Below, in pieces: positions 44,217 through 56,629 of a DNA stretch of 64,000 nucleotides (within the stretch, counting starts at the first letter, position 1; each line of letters opens with the position of its first letter). The translations under genes were made by a program, and so were the position numbers. The stretch is from assembly GCA_946800325.1 (NCBI GenBank), contig OX326961.1, positions 9,092,655 through 9,156,654 of the forward strand. Direction: 5' to 3'. Origin of the DNA: Luzula sylvatica. Lineage: Eukaryota > Streptophyta > Magnoliopsida > Poales > Juncaceae. The notes beneath the pieces are model-generated. The model had not been told where the DNA came from. It was given only the letters and a program-made list of their open reading frames with translations, and did not search any database.

Positions 44217-45797
44217 TGTTGTTTAATTTAGACCTAGAGGGGGGTGAATAGGAAGTCCTACGGTCCAATTTTCACGGTAATGGATACAATTACAATTTTG
44301 TGCGGAAGTGTAAATAAATTAGAGAAAGAAATACAACACCGAAACAAATAACACACGATATTTGTTTACGGAGTTCGGTAGGTGGTTGCTTTGTAGATTT
44401 AACTCACCGGCTACTTGCTCAATCGACCGACTCGATTGATTGCAAGTACATACGTCTCCGGGGTTTCCTTGCGCCTTTTCGGCTTTCGATTGAATACCCA
44501 ACTCAAACAATTACAAGGTTTGCCTTGATCGATTTACACGAATTTATCGATCAATGACGGGCTTTACAATTAGTAACTAGCCTATTACAATTTACTACTA
44601 ACGAACTACTCGTGATCGGTCACGCAAGTTGGGAATCGTTTAGTAGTGGATTCGAAATTGGATCTAATAATCTCTAAGAATGTTTAGATGATTAAGCTCA
44701 AGATTTAAAGCTAGGATTCTCTCTTTTGATTGGGAAAATATATTAGTTGAGATGATGAGAGAGAATGAGGGAAGAGTTCTATTTATAGAACACATAGACC
44801 CTTCCCTTAACATGTTTTTTCTGCATAGTCCGTTATAACTGACCTGAGGTCCGTTACAACGGACTCAAAGTCAAACTAGCCGTTACAGGCAATATATTCG
44901 AAAATTCCATAGTCCGTTATAACTGAGTTTAGGTCCGTTATAACCGACATCGTACTGTGATCAGATCTATTCTATAGTCCGTTATAACTGAGTTTAGGTC
45001 CGTTATAACCGACCTACTCCGTTACAACTGAGTTTAGGTCCGTTATAACCGACATCTTACCGTGACTTCACTTCAGATTTATTCTATGGTTCCGTTATAA
45101 CTGAGACTCTTCCGTTATAACGGTTAGTATATGTCCGTTACAACGGATTGGTTATTCCGTTACAACGGATGATTGGTTATTCTGAAGTGAGTTCACAAGT
45201 CCGTTATAACCGAGTGTAGGTCCGTTATAACTGACATACTCCGTTATAACTGACATGAGGTCCGTTATAACGGACATGCTCTTATTAACACGGTTACTGT
45301 AAGTCCGTTATAACTGACCTGAGTTCCGTTATAACTGACAGGATGTCCGTTACAACGGACATGTAGTCCGTTATAACTGACATGCTCTTTTTAACCATAT
45401 TTATGTATGTCCGTTATAACTGACCCGAGGTCCGTTATAACCGACATGCTTCTGAAAATCTGTTTTGTTATTTCATCATTTTAATGGATTTCGAATATAT
45501 TTCTTTGACTAATCTTGAGCTTAATAATACATAAACAAGTTTAGGGATACCTATAAGTTGTTTTGGTGATTTATGTGATACCCCAACTTGCGGAATCTTC
45601 GATGTCTTGATGTCTTCACTTGATCATGCGTTTTCGTGCCATCGTTTCTTTACCGTCTTGACTGCCGACGTCTTGATTCTTCTTTTGATCCTTTTGTGGG
45701 TTACGTATTCTATTTCTATAAATGTCACTCCCACATATAGATTAGTGATATCGGCATTATTTTGAGATAATCAAAACCTAGGAAATTTGAACCAACA
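44217..45797 (+). mobile_element. Solo LTR (1581 bp) with palindromic 14-mer array
   Basis: Begins TGTTG and ends CAACA, with exact 5-bp duplications TTAAT on both sides (44212-44216, 45798-45802). Helitron A copy 1 shows the uninterrupted site. Near the 5' end stands CCTAGAGGGGGGTGAATAGG, a G-rich box I associate from memory with 5' ends of plant LTRs. No second LTR, primer-binding site or polypurine tract is adjacent, so this is a solo LTR left by recombination. The middle carries a long array of TCCGTTATAAC-type motifs. The strand is assigned from the G-rich box and is not certain. Confidence 0.88.
44829..45444. repeat. Array of ~22 TCCGTTA(T/C)AAC(G/T/C)GA motifs
   Basis: By eye about 22 copies of a 14-mer. 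The full form TCCGTTATAACGGA is a perfect palindrome; common variants are TCCGTTATAACTGA, TCCGTTATAACCGA and TCCGTTACAACGGA. Spacers are irregular, 6-50 bases. Each unit carries an AACGG core and often TAACTG, both known MYB-binding cores. The density suggests a regulatory (enhancer-like) part of the LTR. Confidence 0.9.
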
Positions 45798-46561
45798 TTA
45801 ATGACTTGTAAGACTAATTATTATTATTATTAAAACTATAATTGAAAAAAATTTCACATACTACTAAGTATGTTATTATCATATATTCAATATTTTCCTC
45901 TAACTTAAATTATGAAAACAATTATGTAAAAAAGATATAAAAATAAATATAATTACATTAATGATTTGTAATCTTAATTATTATTATTTTTTAAAAAGAT
46001 AATAGAAAAAAATTGCACATCCTAATAATTATTATTATTTTTACAACAATTATGTTATATTTGTATTTGTACTTCAAACAGTTTCATGTTAATGTTTTTT
46101 TTAAAAACAATAATGAAAGATATTTATTTACTAAACACAAATAATTTATTTAACTTATATAATATTTTTCAATAATAAACATGAAAGTTAAAATTTATCA
46201 GATAGAAATAATTTTTTTAAACTTTTGGAATGTTATTATTCTTACTTTTAGATATGAAAATTTAAAATATCATATAGTTTTGATTTTTGTTTTTGTCCAC
46301 GCATGTTGTTTTATTATTCTATAGTGACATTTATTCTTTTTTGTATTTGTTGCATTAAAGTACTAAATAAATATTTCGCAATGTGTAATATTCAAAAATA
46401 ATATATTAATTTTGTCATCATCAAATTTCATTAATCAATATGATATTTATTTTCATAAAGTCTTATATATGATCCCGAAAAATCATAACTTTATATTATG
46501 TCTATATATTACATAAATGGTAAAACAAATAAAATAAAATCGGGCGCGGGTTATCTCCTAG

Positions 46562-47765
46562 TCAATATAAAGCCTTACATTTCAAAGTCTTGCATTTGAA
46601 TAAAACGGATATAAACAATACAAAGTTCTTGTTCTATTTTTTACCATTTTATTACAAGAATAAAACAAAGCAATGATTAATTTTAGTTGTACAAGAATAA
46701 TTAATTGACCCAACATGGGATTTTTTCAAGATCCCACAATAATATGTACTATCTTTACATGTAATATAGAGCTTTATTTGTAAATATTATTCTTTTTGAA
46801 ATTTGTAGAGGGCTCTAGCCTCCAAGTCCCAAATTAGATATTAATAATAAACTTACAAAATATTATTTTCAATGATGGCTACCTAAAAAATACAGTGTAT
46901 ATGTTTTTATTGGAAATTGAAAATTTAAAATTGAAAATATAATACATTTTTACAAAGTTCTTTGATCTTCAATATTAGCATCCAAACAATTGTAAACAAT
47001 ATAAAATTAAATTGTACATTTTGACTTGTTTTAGATTTTATAATATTGTAATGCAATACAATCCTACATGGGTCTTGATATTTTATTTGAATTCCGGATC
47101 AGAGTAAATTAAACTAATGAAATTTGCATGGAAACAAAAAATATCATTGGTCAATTATACTTATGCGTATAATAATTAATGTTTTTATACATTTTCATTT
47201 TTTTAAGATTGTATATATGTGAAAAAATTTATTCTATTTTTTACCATACTATTAGAAAAATAAAACAAAGCAATGATTAATTTTATTTGTACTTGGAATA
47301 ATTAATTATCCAACATATTTCTATTAGAAATAACAAATCAAATATTAGAAAAATCATTTGTACTTGGAATAATTAATTTTTTACCATACTATTAGAAAAA
47401 TTATATGATAGTGATTAATAAATATTTTAGAGGTACACAAAAACTATGTATCATACTAATTATTGCAATATTTCTACTTATTTTTCTGCCCACTGATGTA
47501 ATTATTTATTTCTAATATTAATCAAATATTAATCCACAAATGATCCAAAACTCATAGATCTAAAATAAACAGTCTTTTTCCAACGGTCATAAATTTTTGA
47601 AATAACAAATCAAATTATCTAACATAATATTTTTTTCAAACGGTCATAAAATTTTGAAAGATCTTAATCCTAATGTTAAGAAAATTTAATCCAACGTTAA
47701 TATTTCGATGTTATATAAAATGAACTCGGTGTACGGTGTAATGACAGAACCTTAGTATGGCAATA
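46562..47765. other. AT-rich spacer with local duplication
   Basis: The segment with AAAACAAAGCAATGATTAAT occurs at about 46660 and 47263, and part of it again near 47360-47400. No supported gene. Confidence 0.5.
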
Positions 47766-47859
47766 ATATAAGGTGTATGGTTTAAATTGTAAACCGAGTT
47801 TAGGGAAACGTTACAGTGACAGATCATTCTTTTATAATATAATAATAGTTCGTACACCT

Positions 47860-49315
47860 CCGCCTTCCTTCTCTCTCTTCAACATATCCATTCATCCTCT
47901 CCCTCGTTCTTCTCTCATCTCTCCCTTCTTCTCTATTCTCTCCCACTACGAAACCCTACATCCATATACTCGAGAACCAACACAGAACTTCTATTCCGTA
48001 CTCAGATTGTTCGACTGGGAGACGAGATGTGAATCGGCACTCGATAAGAGCTCTAACTCGCGGACTGAGATCTATTCAATGGCCAATTTCCATGGTCGAC
48101 GTGGGATTCGTTACTGGACAGACACGAAAACGTAAGTGTTTCTTCTCTATTTGTTTGTATTTTATAGGAATTAATGATTTTTCGATTACCCCCAAATCAA
48201 GACAGCAAATGGCTGGATTTGTTTTCAATTCGATTTTCTTTGGTATTTAGTTTCTTCTTAACTCGTTCTTGATCATAATTATTAATTATGTTTGTGATTG
48301 ATTGTAGTTTACAAGATTCCTATGAGCGGTTACCCTAATACAAGAATTTCTTCTCTTTTATCCCTGTTCGAATTGGATGAGAACGAGACAAAAGAAGCAT
48401 AGAAGGATTGCCCACTGTACAAGGTTATTTTCAATTTTATCTCTTTCTAAATTAATCCAATATATTTTGGTAATTATTCGATCTAATTTATTTTCACAAT
48501 TGGTGCAGAGATTTGGTGAGTTCCTTCGAGAACAACCTCGAAGAGGTCATTTTGGGCAAAACGATTTCATCTCGATGCAACAGAGATTTAGAGCGTCACA
48601 AAATTCAATTCCGTGCACTTCTTGGCAATAGGTTATTCTTTTAATCTTCTTCTCTTTTTCCTCTCACTTTTCTTGTATTGAAGAAGAGGATTTTGTGCTG
48701 TACATGTACATGATTTTTTGTTACTAAATTAGGGGGAATTTCTGTAATTGTACATCATTACGCGATTGATTTCATTATGTTTTTTCAGGGTTATGATCAA
48801 TAGTGGCCAATTCTCTTAAACCAGTTCGAATCGAGACATTCGATTAAGCTCTCGAAGAATTTTACTCTAAAATCAGAAGACGATGATCAGATTTTAATGG
48901 AGGAATAGTGATATAGAAACTAAACAAAATCAAACTCGATCAGGTTCAAAACCAAACCAAACCAGTTAGTTAATTAATTTATTTATTTTCTACAAGATAT
49001 TAACTAATTGTCTTCATATTGGTACAGGAGAATAGGCGGCACAGTTAATCAATTACAAACTCGACGACTTAGGTTATTTGGGTTTAATCAATTACAAACC
49101 CATGTATAAGAGGTAATTTTCAATCTTATTCCTTCCAAAATAATCCAATACAGTTTGTAATTATTCAATATAATTTATTTTCTCTCAAATGTGCAGCGAT
49201 GGAAAAAGAAATGGATGATCGAATCGTTTTACTCAGACATAAAACCGGGGCTTCTCAATACAAGAAATTTCAGAGTGTCGAAAAAGAACCAACTTCATTC
49301 GATGAGCAGAGAGAG
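47860..49315 (+). pseudogene. Gene-like multi-exon locus, unrecognised, truncated
   Basis: A CT-rich leader (47860-47960) leads into a frame ending at a strong donor (AAAC|GTAAGT, 48131), with residues such as IYSMANFHGRRGIRYWTDTK. Further blocks with acceptors and donors follow: 48308-48423 (YKIPMSGYPNTRISSLLSLF), 48509-48631 (DLVSSFENNLEEVILGKTIS in one frame), from 48789, 49028-49112, and from 49197 (MEKEMDDRIVLLRHKTGASQ, YKKFQSVEKEPTSFDEQRE). The last runs straight into a GT-rich microsatellite and GGGCC island. Frames change between blocks and several contain early stops, so it is probably a decayed or captured gene. I do not recognise the protein. An alternative is a young gene with alternative exons. 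Confidence 0.45.
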
Positions 49316-49317
49316 AT

Positions 49318-49605
49318 GTGTGTTTTTGTGTTATACGTATATATGTGCATGTTGTGTATATGGGGTGTGTGTGTGTGTGTTTCGTGTTTGTGCGTCTTTG
49401 TATGTGTCTCTGTAAGAGTGTGTGTGTGTGTGTGTGTAGTGTGTGTGTGGGGCCCAAGTGGGGCCAGGCAAGTCGGGTCCGGTCAAGGTTGGGCCGGGCC
49501 CGGGGGGTTTGGGCCCACAGGAGGCCTGGCCCGGGGAGGGGGTCGGGCCCTTGCGGGGCCTGACCCGGGGGGGCCCGGGGGTTCGGGCCCACAGGGGGAC
49601 TGATT
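49318..49605 (+). repeat. (GT)-rich tract joined to a GGGCC-rich island, copy 2
   Basis: About 120 bases of GT-rich DNA (perfect runs near 49366-49380 and 49419-49436) followed by about 160 bases dominated by GGGCC, GGCCC and GGGGG. The order matches the inverted copy at 35877-36085. Gly/Pro-rich frames across it are shadows. Confidence 0.75.
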
Positions 49606-50760
49606 AGTAGAGCTGGAGTAGAGCTCGGATACTCGGTTCTCTTCTTTGGTTGCAAGAATCGCAAAATGGTATATTAAATAATAAAATATTTATTTATTTA
49701 TTTTACTGATTAGTTACATTAGAAGGATCATTTATTTATTAATTTATTTATAGGATTATATTTATGAGGAGAAATTGGATAATTTCGTCTCCAATGGCCT
49801 GAATTAACTGTCGCATTCTCTCCTGATGTATTTATAATTTAAATTAAAAACCATAAATAATTTTGAATCTAATCATGAAAAATGCAACCAATAATCTTTT
49901 CTCAGATTATTTTGAGGAAAATTGCAAGAAAACCCATAGATGATCTAAAATTGTAAAAAATTATCTTCTTTAAAGATCTTAAAAAAAGCGCTTTTAATGG
50001 ATAAGTTAACAAAACAGTCCATATAAAACTTTGGACATAACATTTTATAAAAAGAGAAATTGGCAATTGGAAGAAATTAAATTAGCTTTACATGGAGATC
50101 TTGTTAACTTATTTGATCACTTGGTACCAAAACTAGTAAAATGACTTAATGTTAGGATTTTCATTTTTGCAATTTCGTTAGCAATGAATTTTCTTTTTCC
50201 TTAGGCTTTGAAACGTAAATAACTTTATAGATTCAATCGTGACCAAAAAATTACATATTTTTTTGATAGAATCAATCGTGACCATTCAATCAAACAAGGG
50301 CATTATGAGAAGATATAATGCAACCGGTTAATGCAATCCCATGCAATTATGCCAAGCCTTCTAGTCTGATTAAATATTCTTAGGAAATTGGATGCATTTA
50401 ATATGATTTAGATATTCCGTGCCATTATGTATGTCTATAATCATGCAAGTAATAAAGCCAATATACATGAACCGTCATCTTATTTTTATTACATGTGAAT
50501 TTAATTTTTCAAAAAAAAATTAGTCATTAAGATATGGCATGCTTAAAAAATATATGAAAATATCGAAAAGAAAAGTTCTTATCATCAAAGATGTATTGAT
50601 TAACCTTAAATTAGTATAGTGATATAGAGAATGATGTATTAATACCCAAAAAATATACTAACATTAAAATTATATAATAATATCAAATATATAGGGACGC
50701 CAAATAGAAGTCTGACATGAAAATAGTTTAATTGTATTGGAAACAATATGTTATTTTTGA
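49606..50760. other. AT-rich spacer
   Basis: Includes GGAAAATTGCAAGAAAACCC at about 49916, similar to the termini of the MITE at 55513-55996, but no partner end was found. Confidence 0.35.
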
Positions 50761-51000
50761 CGGAAAAATGCATGTTAACATCCAAATTGTATGATACCAA
50801 TTCAAACTTGTACCACAAGTGTCAGTACCGGTACCATTCTTTCACTTATTTTTCCAAATCTTCCTTGTACTTTTGAAGAATTTTATGGGCTTGTCGGATC
50901 TCTGCTTCACCGCCTCGCTGTCTCTTTCTCTGTCAGCACCATCACCAGTCTCGCATTAGCTAAATCACAATGGTATTGGACTATTAAGGTTCACCAGTAA
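50761..51000. other. GC-richer segment of unknown nature
   Basis: Between 50810 and 50960 the composition is less AT-rich and an open frame (50791-51000, plus) reads with Ser/Leu-rich residues. No motif recognised. It may be a leader-like or captured piece. Confidence 0.25.
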
Positions 51001-53500
51001 AAAATGAAAACTCAAATAATGAAGATTAAGGTTAACAAAAATGAAAACTCAAACAATTTCATACTCAACCTATCTTATAACTTTATAAATTTTTTTGGTT
51101 TCGTTAATAATTATATTTTAACCATTCATTCTTCTATCATGATTCATGATGAGTTTGTGTCTAATAATCAAATGTTCCCTATTTTCAACAGGAAAAATAT
51201 AAATATAAAATATCCATTGATGCCCCTTCACTAATTAACTTTACTAATTAACATGTTACACATAATTAACGTATAATTATATTGATTACTACATACTTAA
51301 TTATGTATCACATTCACATATTTAATTACTACATATTAATTTCACATTGCCCCGAAGAGGGGCCACGGGGGGTGGGGGCGTTGGTGTGTGTTTATTATAT
51401 TAGAACGTTGGCTTGGAATGTTATGTTTTGGAGTTTGATATGGTGCCCTGAAATTCCAAAAAATATCCTGACAAAAGAAGGTTTAAAAAACTAATATACT
51501 TACAAATATTTGTAATTAACAGTACAATTTATTAAAAATGAAAAATGAAAATTCATGGCAACATAAAGTAATTAATAATTTACACATTTTCATGTCATAC
51601 ATAAACTGCACATTCCGTTTTACCTAGCATAACCGACAATATGAACTCAAATTTCATGTGTTCCCGAGAATATTCTAAGACATCACATTCTCACTATGAA
51701 TTTCTCACGTGTTCTTCTAAAAAGTAAAAAAAATAAATCATATTTGTCTTTTAAAAAAGATAATATCAAATTTATCCTTCTAAAGTAAAATATCATATTT
51801 ATCTTTTAAAAAATATAACATTTTGTGTGTTTCGTTAACTGTATTAATTTTATTTGCAGAACTTTTTAGTTCTTTGTTAAAAAAGAATAGTTTTAACAAA
51901 AAAAGGCATGATTTAATTTTAGTTGTTTACGTTCATCAAGTTGAAATTGGGCCTAATTGAACTTCAGAGAAATCAAATTGTTTAGGGTGATGCGAGTACT
52001 GGTAGATATTGTCCAGATTAGAGATGATACATCATAATGTTGTTAAGTAAGTGTAAGTTGAATTTGAAAGAAAATCATCTTTCCCTAAAAAAGATTAGTG
52101 ATTTAAAAAAGAGAATAAACAATGAATTTTCTAGTTATTACATCTAGCAACAATATTCGTGGATTACTCTTATAAAAAAAAAATCTTATTTCTTTGCAGA
52201 AAAGTAGTGGATTTTCTTGCGGTCCATCGATTTATCGAGGTGTAACTAGGTATTTTACATGTTTAAACAAGAGAGAAAGAAATAATTATGATCATTGTCA
52301 TGGAAAGTATCATTTTTTTTATTAACGTCATGGACCATATTGTACGACCCAAAATATTATTTTATCTTTGATTATATTACAATTTACAAAACATATAAAA
52401 AAGAAAAACAGAATAATTGCCAATTTGAATTTTGAAGTCGAAGAATACCTGACATGTTAACTACCCTCAACATGAAAGCTCCTCTTCTCCATACTGTACA
52501 TAGTACATACTCAAAACATATATGATATTTATGCAATTATTTTATTCATTTGCACTTATACATACATAGCTGATAGCTCTACGAATTATATTATTTGCAA
52601 TTGAAGGGCCATAAATATTAGGTGGTCTCTCTGACCTCTGTTCTGTTTTGCGCACAAAGGCATGTTACCACTTTATGTTGACAGTCACTTGTTATCTCTT
52701 ATTAATAGGGGGGCATTCAACAATTAATTCATATTCCCTTAAAACCTATTTTCATACAACAATCAAGTTTCAAAATTTATTTCTTTTACCCAACTATCTC
52801 AAACTGTTAAGAAAAGGATTTTTGTTTTTAAAACAAAAAACTAAATATAGAACCAAAAAAAGAGGCATCAATAAAGAATTAGAAATAAAAATTCTTTTTG
52901 ACCCATGAAAAAGGGGCATACCAAATAAAGGCCCAGCCCAATCAATCTCAACGTCAAACTCAAATATATATTTTCCCTAATCCAATTTCCTGAAATTATA
53001 CTTTCAAAAGTCCAATATTTTTTGATAGAAAAATTCTGGACCCAAATTTTGCTTAATTTAAAAGCCCAAATAATATTTTTTTTATTTTTTTGAAAATTAA
53101 AACCCATCATTTTCTTGACTCCAAAATAAATAAATTAATGGATTAAAAAGTAGACGAATGAACAGTAAAACGTTTTGCATTGTTATCAAGTCATGTTTTG
53201 CATTGTTATCACGCAAACGTGTATTCTTATTTTATGTCTATATTTAGTTTAGTTAAAAAAGTATTTCAAATGCCGTCCTTCATTAAATATTAAAATATCT
53301 CCAAAACTTTTTGCATTTCACAACCAATGCATGCAGTAGAATATTTTTCTGATGATGTTGCATCAAATTTACGTGACTATCTATTATAAAACTGAAAGTT
53401 CCATCAATAATAATATCCAACAAAGATTGCAAGTTAAATTATAATCATCAGTCACATTTTTTTTTATTTCTTCTTCTTTACTCGAAATAGTATATTGCAC
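51001..53500. other. AT-rich spacer
   Basis: Contains a short G-rich spot (51350-51385), degenerate ATATCAAATTTATCCTTCTAAA-like units (51720-51830; quoted motif split as ATATCAAATT and TATCCTTCTAAA) and T/A-rich stretches. No exon supported; frames at 52648-53110 lack motifs. Confidence 0.3.
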
Positions 53501-53521
53501 TATTGCAGGGAATCAATTCAA

Positions 53522-53734
53522 TTATGACAAAAATACATGACAATGATAATTGTGGACTTTTTGTGCCATAGACTTCTTAAATATCTCTTTCTTTACTTCA
53601 CTAATAGGTAAAAATGTTGAAACTTGAATTTGGTCCAGGAACTTTTGCATCACGAGCACCAACTTGGACGGGCAAGCTCGTTCATCGATGTTTAAGGAAA
53701 ATCGCTTATGTGGAGGAAGATCCAGATGATTCAT
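53522..53734 (-). other. Unrecognised 70-codon frame
   Basis: An ATG at 53734 opens MNHLDLPPHKRFSLNIDERA, CPSKLVLVMQKFLDQIQVST and so on, in slightly less AT-rich DNA. The first half has plausible amino-acid composition; no domain is recognised and there is no clear splice context. It could be a relic exon or chance. Confidence 0.2.
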
Positions 53735-54285
53735 GTGTTTTTGTATGATAAATGTGTAATTATTTCAGTTATACTAATGGCACAAAATAATATGATTGTT
53801 TTAAAGAAATTTTGGACACATTTCAGGATAAAAAATAAAAAATAATAATTTCGGAGAATATAAATGCTAAATCACTAGTACCGTTTTCTTGGCTTGATAA
53901 AAAGAGAAAGAATAAGCTGCTCTCAAAATTGTAGACCCCTTAGTATCACGTGAATTTGAAATTGAAATACTTTTTTTTATCTCAAAATGGAATACTGAAG
54001 TCTGAATTTCAAATATCATAAAATCACACATAAACAAACCATAATAAATAGTTCAATGTAGATAAAGGTATGTAAAAATGCCCATAATGATGCAGTTTCG
54101 TGAAATAATTACATAGCAACACTCATTTATCAATATCGTTATTTAATACCATGATAATCACGCAATTAACTAACACGTACACATTAATATCTGAACGTTG
54201 GGCTCTCAACTTGCTCCTACAAATATCTGAGGCCCAAGTAATCGTATTATTCGATCAATGCATCATTTACCAATTACAATACGAT
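53735..54285. other. AT-rich spacer
   Basis: Nothing recognised. Confidence 0.35.
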
Positions 54286-54289
54286 GCCC

Positions 54290-54698
54290 TTATTGTAAGA
54301 GTTAAGATGACCTAAATAAGAATGATTTCAATTTTTTATATAAATTATCATTATACCCCTATTAATAATTATTGATATCCATTAGTATTAATATCTTTCA
54401 AAAATCATGCAAAATATCTTTTACATATAAAAAATCATAGTATTCTTAACATGAAAAATCTCTCAACTTGCATATTGAAATTGAAAACCGTCAACATGAC
54501 ATGTCCAATCATGAATTTTTTTTTTGTAATAAAAATAATAACATTTTTTACAAATTCTAAGATTAAATAGACATTTTTCTGATTAAGACTAATAATTGAT
54601 TGTAACAAAAAACAACCATCCTAAAAAGGGTAAAACGGTCATTTATAAGATTTTGTTTATAATCGCTCTTTATTAATTCATATTAACTCTTGCAATAA
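54290..54698. mobile_element. MITE with diverged terminal inverted repeats
   Basis: Left end TTATTGTAAGAGTTAAGATG and reversed right end TTATTGCAAGAGTTAATATG continue to match over about 38 bases. Length about 409 bp. The target duplication is not clear. Non-coding. Confidence 0.6.
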
Positions 54699-54727
54699 TG
54701 TTATCCTTACAGTATCAATATTCCATT

Positions 54728-55259
54728 GGAATTTTTTTTATTTATAAACATAACAAGTATGCGTTTTACCAAATAGACATTAAAATTTGGAATTTTCGAA
54801 AATGACATTATCGACATCTGCAAATTCGAGAGGTTAAGCATGCCTGGACTTTTGAAATGTGGGGCATTTTAATTCTTGCAATTGCCTCTTAACAATCTCA
54901 ATAAAGTCATGCACGTAGAAGGCAATTAAAAGTCGGGTAATTAATTTGTCACCTTACTTTGGTTCATATACAAAAAAAAGTGATACATAGAAAGACAAAC
55001 AAACTATAGTAGCATATTAGCAAATAATGGACACCCGACTTTTGAATTGCTTTCTACGTGCATGACTTTATTAAGAGTACATGCATGGCTTCATTAAAAA
55101 ATAATTAGAAGAACTAAAATGTCCCGCATTTCAAAAGTCGAGAGATATTCGATCTCTGTTTTTTCTCGAATGTCGACAATGCCATTTCCGAAAATTTCAA
55201 ACTTCTGTGTCTAGTTGGCTAAATCTCATACTTGTCATGTCTATAAATAAAAAAATTCC
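54728..55259. mobile_element. Long-hairpin fold-back element
   Basis: Arms 54728-54944 and 55022-55259 are inverted copies (for example GGAATTTTTTTTATTTATAA versus GGAATTTTTTTATTTATAGA, and ATAAAGTCATGCACGTAGAA in both), separated by only about 77 bases. An RNA transcript would fold into a long imperfect hairpin. No convincing target duplication. Confidence 0.8.
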
Positions 55260-55512
55260 TCTTCCCTTTTCTAATACTCTCCGTCTATCTCCATCAATAC
55301 TCAATATTTTATTTTCTAGTATATACAGAAATCTTGTTCCAACCAAGATTAAAAAAAAAAGTCAAAAAATATGAATACTCTGAGACTATTATAAGTTGCG
55401 TACTAAATTTGAATTAAAAATTTAAACCAATTAGTTGTTTCACTTGCACGCCATTTTTTATTGTATAAGGTCACAAATTAATGCAAGTCGAAAACATTTT
55501 AACTAAAAAAAT

Positions 55513-55996
55513 GGAAAATTAACAAAAATAACCCTAACTTTTTTGGAAATTAAAAAAAAATCTCTTATTTTTATGGAAACTCCAAAAAATATTTTTTACT
55601 AAATTTTTATTTTCAAATATTTCTAGAGAATTAAATTTAATCATGGATGGTGTTAAATTATTTTTTTTTCTTTTTATGAAAAATACTCTTCTGTTACATA
55701 TGTAGTATTTAAATTTTTTTATGAAAACACTATATGTTAAAAAAAATATTTATGAATTTTCTTAAAATTAATAAAATTAATGAAAAAGAACAACATATTG
55801 TTTTAATTTCTACATATGAAAATAGAAGGATATTTCGGCAAAACAAAATTTAACATTATTAGTGGTTAGTTTGATTATCTATATGGATTATTTAAAAATA
55901 AAAATTTGGTAGAAAATATATTTTGGAGTTTTAAAAAAATGAGGAATTTTTAAAAGATCCAAAATAGTTAGGTTTTTTTTTTTTTTGTAAATTTCC
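55513..55996. mobile_element. Mutator-type MITE
   Basis: Termini GGAAAATTAACAAAAATAAC and, reversed, GGAAATTTACAAAAAAAAAA, then both continue CCTAACT.TTTTGGA. Flanks TAAAAAAAT / TAAAAACAT (8 of 9 identical) fit a 9-bp duplication. Length 484 bp, no coding content. Confidence 0.7.
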
Positions 55997-56005
55997 TAAA
56001 AACAT

Positions 56006-56620
56006 TATGATTACAAACATAATTAAAAAAACCATACCAACATAATCATGATGACCTCTCTATCCTGGTCCTACCTAGGATGTCTTGTCTAATCAACAAA
56101 CCTTCCTTCTCCCACACGACGTTTAATCATCTTGGTACCTCTCTATTCCTCTCCCGGCTCATGTAACCAACTAATGCAAATTAATATTAATTTTGTAGCG
56201 GAGTTTTTTATGAACCATAATTTTATTTTGATAATAGCATGTATATATTATATTTTTTATTTTATTTGAAAATATGATTTGCCTTAGACAATCTTGAATG
56301 TCATGTATATATGTAAAATTAGTAATTAATATAATTTCTTTTTGAATGAAAATATTATATACTTCATATATATTGTAGTGGAGCGTTTTATGAACTATGA
56401 TATGAATAAGTGGTTTTGCAAAAAAGAATAAGAAAGCCTGCATACCCACCCTCTTATTTTGCACATATATTTGAGTCTCCTGATGTAAGTATTATTATTT
56501 GATTAAAAAATGATATTTTTTGTTATTATTATGTAAAATAATTGTAAAACATGTGAATAATCATAGATAATTGAATTCAAATAACTTTATTTAGGACGAT
56601 ATTAGTAATATTTTCATACA
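56006..56620. other. AT-rich spacer
   Basis: Contains two TGTAG(C/T)GGAG(C/T)(T/G)TTTTATGAAC motifs at about 56195 and 56374 that suggest a local duplication. No gene supported. Confidence 0.4.
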
Positions 56621-56629
56621 AATATTTAA

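Larger units (their letters stand above)
43640..46561 (+). mobile_element. Helitron A, copy 2, split by a solo LTR
   Basis: The segments 43650-44216 and 45798-46561 together match, in inverted orientation, Helitron A at 9500-8161. Shared blocks include CTCATGCCACATCATCACAA, TTTTATTTGTAGATATTTAT and ATTTATTTACTAAACACAAA. The end is CGGGCGCGGGTTATCTCCTAG (last 20: GGGCGCGGGTTATCTCCTAG) before host T, with CTAG at 46558-46561. The copy is split by a 1581-bp LTR with exact target duplications. The 5' limit is uncertain; the NTH1 fragment just upstream may belong to the same element. Confidence 0.8.

Noticed and set aside
49199..49664. 134- and 143-codon Gly/Pro-rich frames on both strands
   Set aside because: They run through a GT microsatellite and GGGCC island. 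Simultaneous open frames on both strands reflect lack of A/T and so of stop codons.
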